Assembly: GCA_023248835.1 (NCBI GenBank)
Contig: JAHFDU010000013.1
Span: 1-7,978 of the forward strand
Source of the DNA: Myxococcales bacterium
GTDB lineage: Bacteria; Myxococcota_A; Polyangia; Palsa-1104
DNA: 7,978 nt
Direction of reading: 5' to 3'
Part shown: piece after piece, positions 1 through 5,765 of the stretch
Layout of the letters: each line of letters begins with the position of its first letter
Numbering within the stretch: the first letter of the stretch is position 1
The notes under the pieces: model-generated
What the model was told of the DNA's origin: nothing
Database searches by the model: none
The model's input: the letters and a program-made list of their open reading frames with translations, nothing else
Made by a program: the position numbers and the translations under genes

Positions 1-2148
1 GCCCATCGCCTCGACGGCTACACTCCTGGCGGTCTCAGCGGCGAATACGTGGCGGAACTGCTGGTCTCCCTGGTGGGTCTCGTCGGTGCGGTGCTGTTCG
101 GAGTGTGCGGGCTTTGCATCTCGATGGTGCTTTGCACAAACCTCACTATGCGCATGCTCGGCCGCGTCGCGATTGCCGGTGCGCGCGGCGCCCAGCACAG
201 CAGTAAAGCGGCGATTGGACTGTTTTGGCCGGTGGAGAAGAAAACCGCGCTAACCCGATCGACTCGCAAGGCGGATGACACCCTCGAAGATCGCCAAAAC
301 GAAATTGACGAGCGCGATATCAAGAGCGAAAGCGATCGGCGGCGGCTCCGGCGCGAAGGCCAAAAACAGCCCGACATCAAGGCGCAGATCGCTCCGCCGA
401 TTCAGGTCGTCGAGCCGCTGGTACAAAGCGCCGCCAAGCCGACGCCGCCACCGAAGATCGTTGAGCTGGCGCGAAAAAAAGAGCTCGATGCCAAGCCCGA
501 GCCCAAACTGCACAAGGCCGATTACATCGTCGCTGAGGGCGGCTATCACCTGCCTGAATTGAGTCTGCTCGATTACGAACCGGCCACCGACGAAAAAATC
601 GACAAGGAGGCGATGCTCTTATTGGCCGAGCGTTTACAAAAAACCCTGTCGGACTACGGCGTCAAAGGCCAAGTGGTGCAGATCCATCCTGGGCCGGTGG
701 TGACGATGTATGAATTTGTTCCCGCGCCTGGCACCAAGCTCTCCAAGATTACCGCCCTGTCAAATGACTTGGCGATGTCGCTCGAGGCGTTGAGGGTGCG
801 CATCGTTGCGCCGATCCCGGGCAAAGGTTCGGTCGGCATCGAAGTGCCCAACCGATCGCGGGCGACAGTGTTCTTAAAAGAGATTTTGGTCGACGAGGGC
901 GTGCAAAAAGCCAAATCGAGATTGACGCTCGGCCTCGGCAAAGACATCTCCGGCGTACCGGTTGCGGTCGACTTGGCGAAAATGCCGCATATGCTGGTGG
1001 CCGGTACCACCGGGTCGGGAAAATCGGTGGCGGTCAACGGCATGATCTGTTCGATTCTGTTTAATGCGACACCGGAAGAGGTGCGCATGATCATGATTGA
1101 CCCGAAGATGGTCGAGCTTTCGATCTACGAGGGCATTCCACATCTGCTCCTGCCGGTGGTGACTGATCCCAAGAAAGCCAATCTTGCACTCAAGTGGGCG
1201 GTCGACGAGATGGAGCGCCGCTACGAAGCGGTTTCCAAAGCCGGCGTGCGCGACATTCTCGCCTACAACAAGCGCATCGAAAAATTGATCGCCGACCCGC
1301 CCAAGGTCGAAGAGAAGAAAATCAAAATTTTTGTCGAGGGCGAATCGGGCAAACACGAAGTCGAAGTGCGCCCCGACGAAACCGCAGTCAAAGCTGCCGG
1401 CGGCGTGGTGACGGCGGATGTGCGCGACGAGATCTCGGCGGCGCAGGCGATCATGCACAAGCGGCAGCAGGAGCTCAATCTCGACGGGCCGCCGCGAAAA
1501 TTGCCGTTTATTTTGGTGATCATCGACGAATTTGCCGACCTGATGATGGTGGCGCCCAAAGATGTCGAGACTTCGGTGGCGCGAATTGCGCAGAAGGCGC
1601 GCGCCGTCGGTATCCATCTGCTGCTGGCGACGCAGCGCCCGTCGGTGGATGTGATCACTGGCCTCATCAAGGCCAATTTTCCGTCGCGAATTGCGTTTCA
1701 AGTCGCCTCCAAGATCGATTCGCGCACCATCCTCGATCAGCAGGGCGCCGAGAATCTGCTCGGCATGGGCGACATGCTGTTTACCGATCGCGGCCAGGCG
1801 CTGCGTCGCGTTCACGGCGCGCTGGTGACCGATACCGAGATCAAACGATTGGTGGAATTTTTGAAGCAGCAGGGCAAACCGATTTACGACATGGATATTT
1901 TGAAACCACGCGAAGGCGAAGACGGCGAAGAGGGCGGCCTGCCGAGCGAAGAGGCGCACGATCCGGTGTACGATCAGGCGGTTCGCTTGGTCTGCGAAAC
2001 TCGCATGGCGTCGGTGTCGATGATTCAGCGCCGCTTACAAATCGGTTTCAATCGTGCGGCGCGCCTGGTCGAACGCATGGAGCGTGAAGGGTTGGTGGGT
2101 GCCGCCAACGGCTCAAAACCGCGCGAAGTGCTAGCCGGCGCGATTTAG
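1..2148 (+). CDS. ftsK: DNA translocase FtsK/SpoIIIE family (5' end cut by window)
   Basis: FtsK is a septum-anchored hexameric ATPase that pumps DNA during division and helps resolve chromosome dimers. The frame is open from base 1, and the residues before the first GTG (base 49) fit the membrane domain, so the true start lies outside the window. Counting residues from base 1: a hydrophobic segment at about 17-40 is probably the last membrane helix. A charged linker follows to about 180. The alpha domain starts near YHLPELSLLD (182). Walker A is GTTGSGKS at 335-342. Walker B is VIIDEFADL, with Asp509-Glu510. ATQRPSVDVITGLIKANFPS and DSRTILDQQGAENLLGMGDM are hallmark FtsK motor segments. The C-terminal winged-helix gamma domain, which in this family reads KOPS-type orientation sequences, covers about 654-715. 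An unusually long charged segment (residues about 429-500) separates YNKRIEK from Walker B. The linker is short, as in SpoIIIE-like members. Identification is secure. Confidence 0.97.
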   Translation, partial: AHRLDGYTPGGLSGEYVAELLVSLVGLVGAVLFGVCGLCISMVLCTNLTMRMLGRVAIAGARGAQHSSKAAIGLFWPVEKKTALTRSTRKADDTLEDRQNEIDERDIKSESDRRRLRREGQKQPDIKAQIAPPIQVVEPLVQSAAKPTPPPKIVELARKKELDAKPEPKLHKADYIVAEGGYHLPELSLLDYEPATDEKIDKEAMLLLAERLQKTLSDYGVKGQVVQIHPGPVVTMYEFVPAPGTKLSKITALSNDLAMSLEALRVRIVAPIPGKGSVGIEVPNRSRATVFLKEILVDEGVQKAKSRLTLGLGKDISGVPVAVDLAKMPHMLVAGTTGSGKSVAVNGMICSILFNATPEEVRMIMIDPKMVELSIYEGIPHLLLPVVTDPKKANLALKWAVDEMERRYEAVSKAGVRDILAYNKRIEKLIADPPKVEEKKIKIFVEGESGKHEVEVRPDETAVKAAGGVVTADVRDEISAAQAIMHKRQQELNLDGPPRKLPFILVIIDEFADLMMVAPKDVETSVARIAQKARAVGIHLLLATQRPSVDVITGLIKANFPSRIAFQVASKIDSRTILDQQGAENLLGMGDMLFTDRGQALRRVHGALVTDTEIKRLVEFLKQQGKPIYDMDILKPREGEDGEEGGLPSEEAHDPVYDQAVRLVCETRMASVSMIQRRLQIGFNRAARLVERMEREGLVGAANGSKPREVLAGAI

Positions 2149-2160
2149 ACTGAAATCGCG
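2139..2160. terminator. Hairpin straddling the ftsK stop codon
   Basis: CGCGATTT (2139-2146) and AAATCGCG (2153-2160) form a perfect 8-base-pair stem with a 6-base loop (AGACTG). The ftsK stop codon TAG (2146-2148) lies across the stem-loop junction. No T tract follows, so it is not a textbook intrinsic terminator. It could be a weak terminator or an mRNA 3'-end stabiliser. The right arm can instead pair with GCGATTT at 2355-2361, so two structures compete. Confidence 0.45.
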
Positions 2161-2361
2161 TTGACGTGATCGATCTGCGTTGTCGTTGACCTTGTCGGCG
2201 ACGGCGACGATCTGTTCCACAAAATCGACCATTGCCTACGCTGAAGCGCCACCGACAGTGATGACTGAGATGAGACCGTTCAGGTCGCCGTCGCCGTCAA
2301 CAACTACTACTACAACGACAACGACCTGCCAGACGCAATCGCGTCAACGTGATAGCGATTT
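2153..2361. repeat. Nested inverted repeats between ftsK and vapC
   Basis: This stretch holds no credible gene. It contains four arm pairs in nested order: AAATCGC (2153-2159) with GCGATTT (2355-2361); CGTTGACG (2159-2166) with CGTCAACG (2342-2349); CGTTGTCGTTG (2178-2188) with CAACGACAACG (2313-2323); and CGGCGACGGCGAC (2196-2208) with GTCGCCGTCGCCG (2284-2296). The arms are partly low-complexity (CAACGA- and GGCGAC-type units), and a CAACTACTACTAC-like tract occupies 2299-2323. It separates two convergent genes, so it may act as a two-way transcription barrier. It may also be a decayed palindromic element. Confidence 0.55.
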
Positions 2362-2764
2362 AACTTCTCGGCAGCACTGCTACACCGGAAATACCGAGAT
2401 GATGGTCGGTTGACCATACGCAGCGGATCTTGTGCCTTTCCAAAAGGCACAGGCTCGAGGCATCGACGTAGGTCAGTTTGGTGCCGCGAAAATGATCGAG
2501 CGTCTTGAGTACGTGCTGATGATGATCGACGGTTGCCTCGTAAACTTTAAGGCCCGCCAAATTTCCCAGACACTGCCTGAACGTGCGCGCCGCTTCCTCT
2601 CCCATGCGATGCAAGAACCAAGCGTAAGCTTCCGAGACTACCAGTAAAGAGGTCGACCATTTTGGCTTGGTACCGCCAAACAGGGTGACCGCCTGTTCAT
2701 GCCAGCGATCGCGACGATTGAGGAGGGCGACAAAAATGCCCGAGTCGAGAAAAACCGAAGTCAT
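2360..2764 (-). CDS. PIN-domain toxin, VapC-like ribonuclease
   Basis: The 134-residue protein is the usual size for a VapC toxin, a Mg-dependent endoribonuclease that cleaves specific RNAs when freed from its antitoxin. The four acidic positions of the PIN active site are all visible: Asp7 (VFLDSGIFVALL), Glu45 (SLLVVSEAYAW), Asp101 (LTYVDASSLCLLER) and Asp120 (STDHHLGISG). The nuclease therefore looks intact. Its ATG overlaps the vapB TGA by 4 bases (ATGA at 2764-2761), and no ribosome-binding site is obvious, which fits translational coupling to the antitoxin. The gene ends facing ftsK. The RNA target cannot be read from the sequence. I leave the symbol blank because PIN toxins have several subfamily names. 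Confidence 0.9.
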   Translation of the reverse strand: MTSVFLDSGIFVALLNRRDRWHEQAVTLFGGTKPKWSTSLLVVSEAYAWFLHRMGEEAARTFRQCLGNLAGLKVYEATVDHHQHVLKTLDHFRGTKLTYVDASSLCLLERHKIRCVWSTDHHLGISGVAVLPRS

Positions 2765-2988
2765 GGAGACTCGCGATCGTAGACCACAGAATCAATGCTC
2801 GCGCTGTCGTCAAAATCTCCTTCCAGCAAGCCAGCAAACGCCATCCACGGTTTGTCGCTCGGCTCGCGCGCCAGTAATTTTTCGAGACCGCGCCGGCACA
2901 GCTCCGCCAGCGAAATTCCTTGGCGTCGGGCGACGGCTTTGGCCCGAATATAAAAATCTCGATCGAAAGATACTTGGGTGCGAATCAT
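2761..2988 (-). CDS. Ribbon-helix-helix antitoxin, VapB/CopG-like
   Basis: This is a 75-residue antitoxin for the PIN toxin immediately downstream. Residues 1-43 (MIRTQVSFDRDF, then RAKAVARRQGISLAELCRRG) match a ribbon-helix-helix DNA-binding fold: one beta strand, then two helices with the GISLAEL turn. The C-terminal part, rich in aromatic and acidic residues (PWMAFAGLLEGDFDD), is the likely toxin-neutralising tail. The frame also has an ATG at 3003, adding five residues. I reject it because it lies between the -35 and -10 boxes and would not be transcribed from that promoter. ATG 2988 lies where transcription should begin, so the message is probably leaderless. The family represses its own promoter together with the toxin, and a fitting operator is present. 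Confidence 0.88.
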   Translation of the reverse strand: MIRTQVSFDRDFYIRAKAVARRQGISLAELCRRGLEKLLAREPSDKPWMAFAGLLEGDFDDSASIDSVVYDRESP

Positions 2989-3016
2989 GTTATCATTATA
3001 CATTATTATGATAACA
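2988..3016. promoter_or_regulatory. Palindromic operator over the vapBC promoter
   Basis: TGTTATCAT (2988-2996) and ATGATAACA (3008-3016) form a perfect 9-base inverted repeat with an 11-base spacer. The half-sites are 20 bases apart centre to centre, about two helical turns, so they face the same side of DNA. One lies between -35 and -10; the other covers the end of the -10 box through the first base of the start codon. Ribbon-helix-helix antitoxins typically bind such sites to repress their own operon. Binding by this protein is inferred. Confidence 0.65.
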
Positions 3017-3022
3017 CGTCAA
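2995..3022 (-). promoter_or_regulatory. Near-consensus sigma70-type promoter of vapBC
   Basis: Read on the minus strand, TTGACG (3022-3017) and a perfect TATAAT (3000-2995) are separated by 16 bases. The -35 box matches five of six consensus positions. Counting the last -10 base as -7 puts +1 at 2988, the A of the antitoxin ATG. The short AT-rich tract stands out against the GC-rich surroundings. Confidence 0.75.
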
Positions 3023-3049
3023 GGGCGTGCAGGCTGGCCGGGCTGGTCT

Positions 3050-3255
3050 GAAGATCCGTCAGTTTCGTAGGCGTGGGCGTAGGCGTAAAACGAAAATCCG
3101 TGCTCTCTGCCGACGGTGATGCAAGACACATGTGACGACTCAAAACAGGCGCCACATCGTCAAAGCACCGGCGCGGCATCCACGGTGCATGGCCGCTTTC
3201 TGTCGCTGATTCGCCCACGCCTACGACCCGCCCACGATAAAACTGACGGACGTTC
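3050..3255. repeat. MITE-like palindromic segment upstream of tolB
   Basis: The gap between vapB and tolB holds a segment with inverted termini. Bases 3050-3065 pair with 3240-3255 over 16 positions with two mismatches, including a perfect 11-base core (TCCGTCAGTTT / AAACTGACGGA). Just inside, CGTAGGCGTGGGCG (3066-3079) is matched perfectly by CGCCCACGCCTACG (3212-3225). Fourteen extra bases (3226-3239) interrupt the right arm. The interior has smaller hairpins such as CACCG/CGGTG. No target-site duplication is clear and no transposase is present. It could be a MITE, another interspersed repeat or a structured RNA. Open frames through it look like chance. Confidence 0.5.
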
Positions 3256-3280
3256 GGACCCTGGAAGTTCATGCTACGCT
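3253..3280 (+). promoter_or_regulatory. Putative extended -10 promoter of tolB
   Basis: TGCTACGCT at 3272-3280 fits an extended -10 (TG, one base, then TACGCT). A weak -35 (TTCGGA, 3253-3258) lies 16 bases upstream, inside the end of the palindromic segment. The predicted +1 is 3287, the A of the tolB ATG. The -10 matches only the key T, A and T positions, so this is tentative. Confidence 0.4.
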
Positions 3281-3286
3281 GCGGCG

Positions 3287-4591
3287 ATGAAAATCGACTT
3301 TCGTTTCGCTGCGGTGCTGCTGTATGCGGCTTCGGCCTACGCGCAGAGCGAAGCCACCAGTGATGCGATTCGTTTTCGCATTCAGGCCGGTGGCCGCGAC
3401 CAGTACAAATTGGCGATTCCAAAACCGATCGGCGATGGCGATGGTTCAAAGACGGTGGTCGACGTCGCTTCGCTCGATCTGGCGCTGTCGGGCTATTTTC
3501 GGGTGCTCGACCCGGCCGGATTTTTGGCCAACCTCGCGGTCGAAGGCGTCAGCATCAATCCGCAAGACTGGAAAAATGTTGGCGCCGAAGGGGTGATGAA
3601 AGCGCGCGCCACCGCCTACGGCGACGACATCAAATACGAATTTCGCCTCTACGAAATCGCCAAAGGAAATCAGCCGGTGCTTTCGCACGACTACCGCGGG
3701 CCGCGGGCGCAGACGCGAATGGTGGTGCACGAATGGTGTGGCGAAGTCTTGCGCTATTTTACCAACGAGGACAATTTTTTTCGCTCGCGTATCGCGTTTA
3801 CTGCGCAAAGCGGCAACCACCGCGATGTGCTGGCGATGGATTGGGATGGCAGCCGCTCGGCGCAGCTCACCAGCAATCGTTCGCAGAATCTGCTTCCCGC
3901 CTGGTCACCTGGTGGTGGCGAGCTGGCGGTGACCTCGTTTATCGGTGGCAAGCCCGACCTCTACGTCATGCCGGCGGCCGGCGGCAAACTAAAACCGATC
4001 TCGATGCGCTCGGGGCTCAACATGGGCGCCGCCTATTCGCCCGACGGCAGCAAGATTGCGGTGACGCTTTCGCAAGACGGCAATTCGGAAATTTATTTGC
4101 TGACGCGCGCCGGCCAAATACTCAAGCGGCTGACCAACAATCCTTACATCGATACTTCACCGAGCTGGTCGCCCGATGGATCGCGCATCGCTTTTGTCAG
4201 CGATCGGCACGGATCGCCGCAGATTTGGGTGATGAACGCCGACGGCTCGAACCAGCACCTGGTTACCTACAAAGGCAAGTACAACCAGACCCCGGTGTGG
4301 TGCCCGCGCAAAGACACGCCGCTTATCGCTTTTACCGCGCGCGACGAAAAACTCAATTACGATATTTTCACGCTCAACGTCGAGACTGGAGAAATTCTTC
4401 GTGTCACCGAAGGGCACGGCTCCAATCAGCATCCGAGCTGGGCGCCGAACGGCCGCGCGATTGCGTACGAGTCGTCGCGCGGTGGGATTTGGATCTCGAC
4501 TGCTGACGGCCATATCGAACGGCAGGTCTATCGTGGCAGCGCGGCGTCGCCGACCTGGGGGCCGCAACTGCCGTCTGCGCTTGCCAAATGA
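3287..4591 (+). CDS. tolB: Tol-Pal system beta-propeller protein TolB
   Basis: TolB is the periplasmic component of the Tol-Pal complex, which keeps the outer membrane attached and constricting during division. The 434-residue product is close to the roughly 430 of E. coli TolB. A signal peptide (MKIDFRFAAVLLYAASAYA) ends in a plausible AYA|Q cleavage site. The TolB N-terminal domain runs to about residue 160 (IRFRIQAGG, FRVLDPAGF, YEFRLYEIAKGNQPVLS). Five propeller blades follow with WSPDG-type motifs: LLPAWSPGGGELAV, GAAYSPDGSKIAVT, SPSWSPDGSRIAFVSDR, TPVWCPRKDTPLIAF and HPSWAPNGRAIAYES. The frame continues upstream to 3116, but those 57 residues have no TolB character and lie partly in the palindromic segment. 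ATG 3287 gives the signal peptide and is preferred. No Shine-Dalgarno is visible. No tolQ, tolR, tolA or pal gene is in the window, so tolB looks detached from its usual cluster on the sides visible here. Confidence 0.96.
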   Translation: MKIDFRFAAVLLYAASAYAQSEATSDAIRFRIQAGGRDQYKLAIPKPIGDGDGSKTVVDVASLDLALSGYFRVLDPAGFLANLAVEGVSINPQDWKNVGAEGVMKARATAYGDDIKYEFRLYEIAKGNQPVLSHDYRGPRAQTRMVVHEWCGEVLRYFTNEDNFFRSRIAFTAQSGNHRDVLAMDWDGSRSAQLTSNRSQNLLPAWSPGGGELAVTSFIGGKPDLYVMPAAGGKLKPISMRSGLNMGAAYSPDGSKIAVTLSQDGNSEIYLLTRAGQILKRLTNNPYIDTSPSWSPDGSRIAFVSDRHGSPQIWVMNADGSNQHLVTYKGKYNQTPVWCPRKDTPLIAFTARDEKLNYDIFTLNVETGEILRVTEGHGSNQHPSWAPNGRAIAYESSRGGIWISTADGHIERQVYRGSAASPTWGPQLPSALAK

Positions 4592-4616
4592 TACACGTTC
4601 ATGCTCTCCAGCCCGG

Positions 4617-4723
4617 GCACCCTGAGCGGAGCGCAGCGTCCTTCGGCAGGCTCAGGATGAGCGGCCACAAGTCCCCCCCCGATTATACTGAGCTTGTCGA
4701 AGTACAAGCTCAGGGCGAGCGGA
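4617..4723. repeat. Interspersed palindromic repeat, copy A
   Basis: It lies between tolB and ppx. It contains two hairpins: CCTGAGC (4621-4627) with GCTCAGG (4650-4656), and a perfect 10-base stem CTGAGCTTGT (4688-4697) with ACAAGCTCAG (4704-4713) around a 6-base loop. An 8-C run (4673-4680) separates them. It is nearly identical to copy C and in the same orientation: I see four substitutions and one 4-base length difference. Similar AGCTTGTCGAAG-containing repeats are scattered through many bacterial genomes. It could end tolB transcripts. Confidence 0.85.
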
Positions 4724-4750
4724 GCCTGGCGGCGTGAACGCCTACGCCAA

Positions 4751-5680
4751 ATGAAACGCGTTGCCACCATCGATTGCGGCACCAACACGGTGCTGCTCCT
4801 CATCGCCGACTGGGACGGGACCTCGCTGCGGTCGGTCGAAGATCACGCCGAGATCGTTCGGCTCGGCGAAGGCCTCGATCGCACGCAAGTACTCTCGCCG
4901 GCTGCGATGGCGCGCACGCTCGAGGTGCTGAAAAAATATATCGATCGGTTCCGCGCATGCGAATGCGTTGATATTCGCGCGGTGGCTACCGAGTCGGTAC
5001 GCAAAGCCCAAAACAGCAACGAATTTGTCGCCCGCGCCAATCTGTTGCTGTCGAGTGTCGGCGGAAAATTGGACGTCATTGACGGCAAACGCGAAGCGGC
5101 ACTGGCGTTTGGCGCGGTGCGCGCTTCGTTTGTCGATTTGGTTCCGCCGATGACGGTGATCGACATCGGTGGCGGTTCGACCGAGATTCTCGTCGGTGGC
5201 GAAACCATCGAGGAGTCGGTCAGTTTTCCCATCGGCTCGGTGCGGCTGCATGAGCGGCTCTTGCATCATGATCCGCCGACGTCGGAGGAGCGCGCGTCGC
5301 TGTCGCTCACCATCGACGAAACCTTTCGCCACGCTCCCAAGTTGCGCGGCACCATTGTCGGTATCGCCGGCACCGTTACCACTTTGGCGGCAATGGTGCA
5401 GCGACTTGAAACCTACGACCCTGAGCGCGTGCATGGCGCTCAGCTGAGCTCACGCGAACTCGGCGAAATGACCGAGCAGCTGTGGCAGCTGCCGCTTGCC
5501 GAGCGAAAAAAATTACCTGGCCTTCACCCCGAGCGCGCCGATGTCATCTTAGCGGGCGCGGTGATTTTGCAAAAACTCTTGAATGGCAAAGACTGTATTG
5601 TCTCTGATCGCGGCGTCCGCTGGGGCCTCGCCTACGAGATGGTGGGTAAGCGTTCACGCTCCCCTGTCCGTGCACCCTGA
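4751..5680 (+). CDS. ppx: Exopolyphosphatase / pppGpp phosphohydrolase family (short form)
   Basis: The 309-residue protein belongs to the Ppx/GppA branch of the actin-like ASKHA ATPase fold, whose members release phosphate from polyphosphate chains or convert pppGpp to ppGpp. Visible motifs are the phosphate-1 loop VATIDCGTNT (4-13), VATESVRKAQN (78-88), the catalytic-Glu region IDGKREAALAFGAV (110-123), the phosphate-2 loop VIDIGGGSTEIL (136-147), the nucleotide-region motif GIAGTVTTLAAM (204-215) and VSDRGVRWGLAYE (284-296). It has only the two core domains, without the C-terminal HD-like region of the roughly 500-residue E. coli enzyme. The family often has EEA where this has REA; Glu115, the likely catalytic residue, is kept. 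ATG 4751 is chosen because upstream in-frame starts lie in repeat A. The last residues (RSRSPVRAP) and stop are supplied by repeat B. Polyphosphate versus pppGpp preference cannot be told from sequence. Confidence 0.92.
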   Translation: MKRVATIDCGTNTVLLLIADWDGTSLRSVEDHAEIVRLGEGLDRTQVLSPAAMARTLEVLKKYIDRFRACECVDIRAVATESVRKAQNSNEFVARANLLLSSVGGKLDVIDGKREAALAFGAVRASFVDLVPPMTVIDIGGGSTEILVGGETIEESVSFPIGSVRLHERLLHHDPPTSEERASLSLTIDETFRHAPKLRGTIVGIAGTVTTLAAMVQRLETYDPERVHGAQLSSRELGEMTEQLWQLPLAERKKLPGLHPERADVILAGAVILQKLLNGKDCIVSDRGVRWGLAYEMVGKRSRSPVRAP

Positions 5681-5759
5681 GCGCAGCGCAGCGAAGTCGA
5701 AGGGCGAAAACAAGTCGAGCCTGCCCTTCGACAAGCTCAGGGCGAGCGGAGCGTGAACG
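5651..5759. terminator. Repeat copy B: nested hairpin between convergent ppx and tolC
   Basis: This diverged member of the interspersed repeat family folds as three nested stems: CGTTCACGCTCC (5651-5662) with GGAGCGTGAACG (5748-5759); CCCTGAGC (5675-5682) with GCTCAGGG (5735-5742); and GTCGAAGGGC (5696-5705) with GCCCTTCGAC (5723-5732). It carries the ppx stop codon and ends six bases before the tolC stop. It is therefore well placed to stop transcription from both sides, although neither strand shows a T tract. It lacks the 8-C run found in copies A and C. Confidence 0.75.
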
Positions 5760-5765
5760 TGTAGG

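Noticed and set aside
874..1959. Long minus-strand frame of 361 codons antisense to ftsK
   Set aside because: It lies wholly inside a secure FtsK coding region, is rich in His, Arg and Phe as shadow frames of GC-rich genes are, and shows no family motif.
2180..2413. Plus-strand frame of 77 codons after ftsK
   Set aside because: It is threonine/serine low-complexity sequence produced by the ACN repeats and overlaps the end of vapC; no start signal or domain.
3066..3086. Possible tandem repeat of GTAGGCGTGG-like units resembling a CRISPR or iteron
   Set aside because: Only about two short units are present, without spacers of constant length; better explained as part of the inverted repeat.
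3116..3286. Upstream extension of tolB to ATG 3116
   Set aside because: It would bury the clear signal peptide 57 residues inside the protein, and it is encoded by the palindromic segment.
3006..3449. Minus-strand frame of 147 codons between vapB and tolB
   Set aside because: It overlaps the tolB signal peptide region and runs through the palindromic segment; low-complexity composition (TPTPTPT) and no recognisable domain.
4694..4750. TTG start for ppx at 4694
   Set aside because: The added residues come from the hairpin of repeat A; ATG 4751 places the VATIDCGTNT motif at the N-terminus as in the family.
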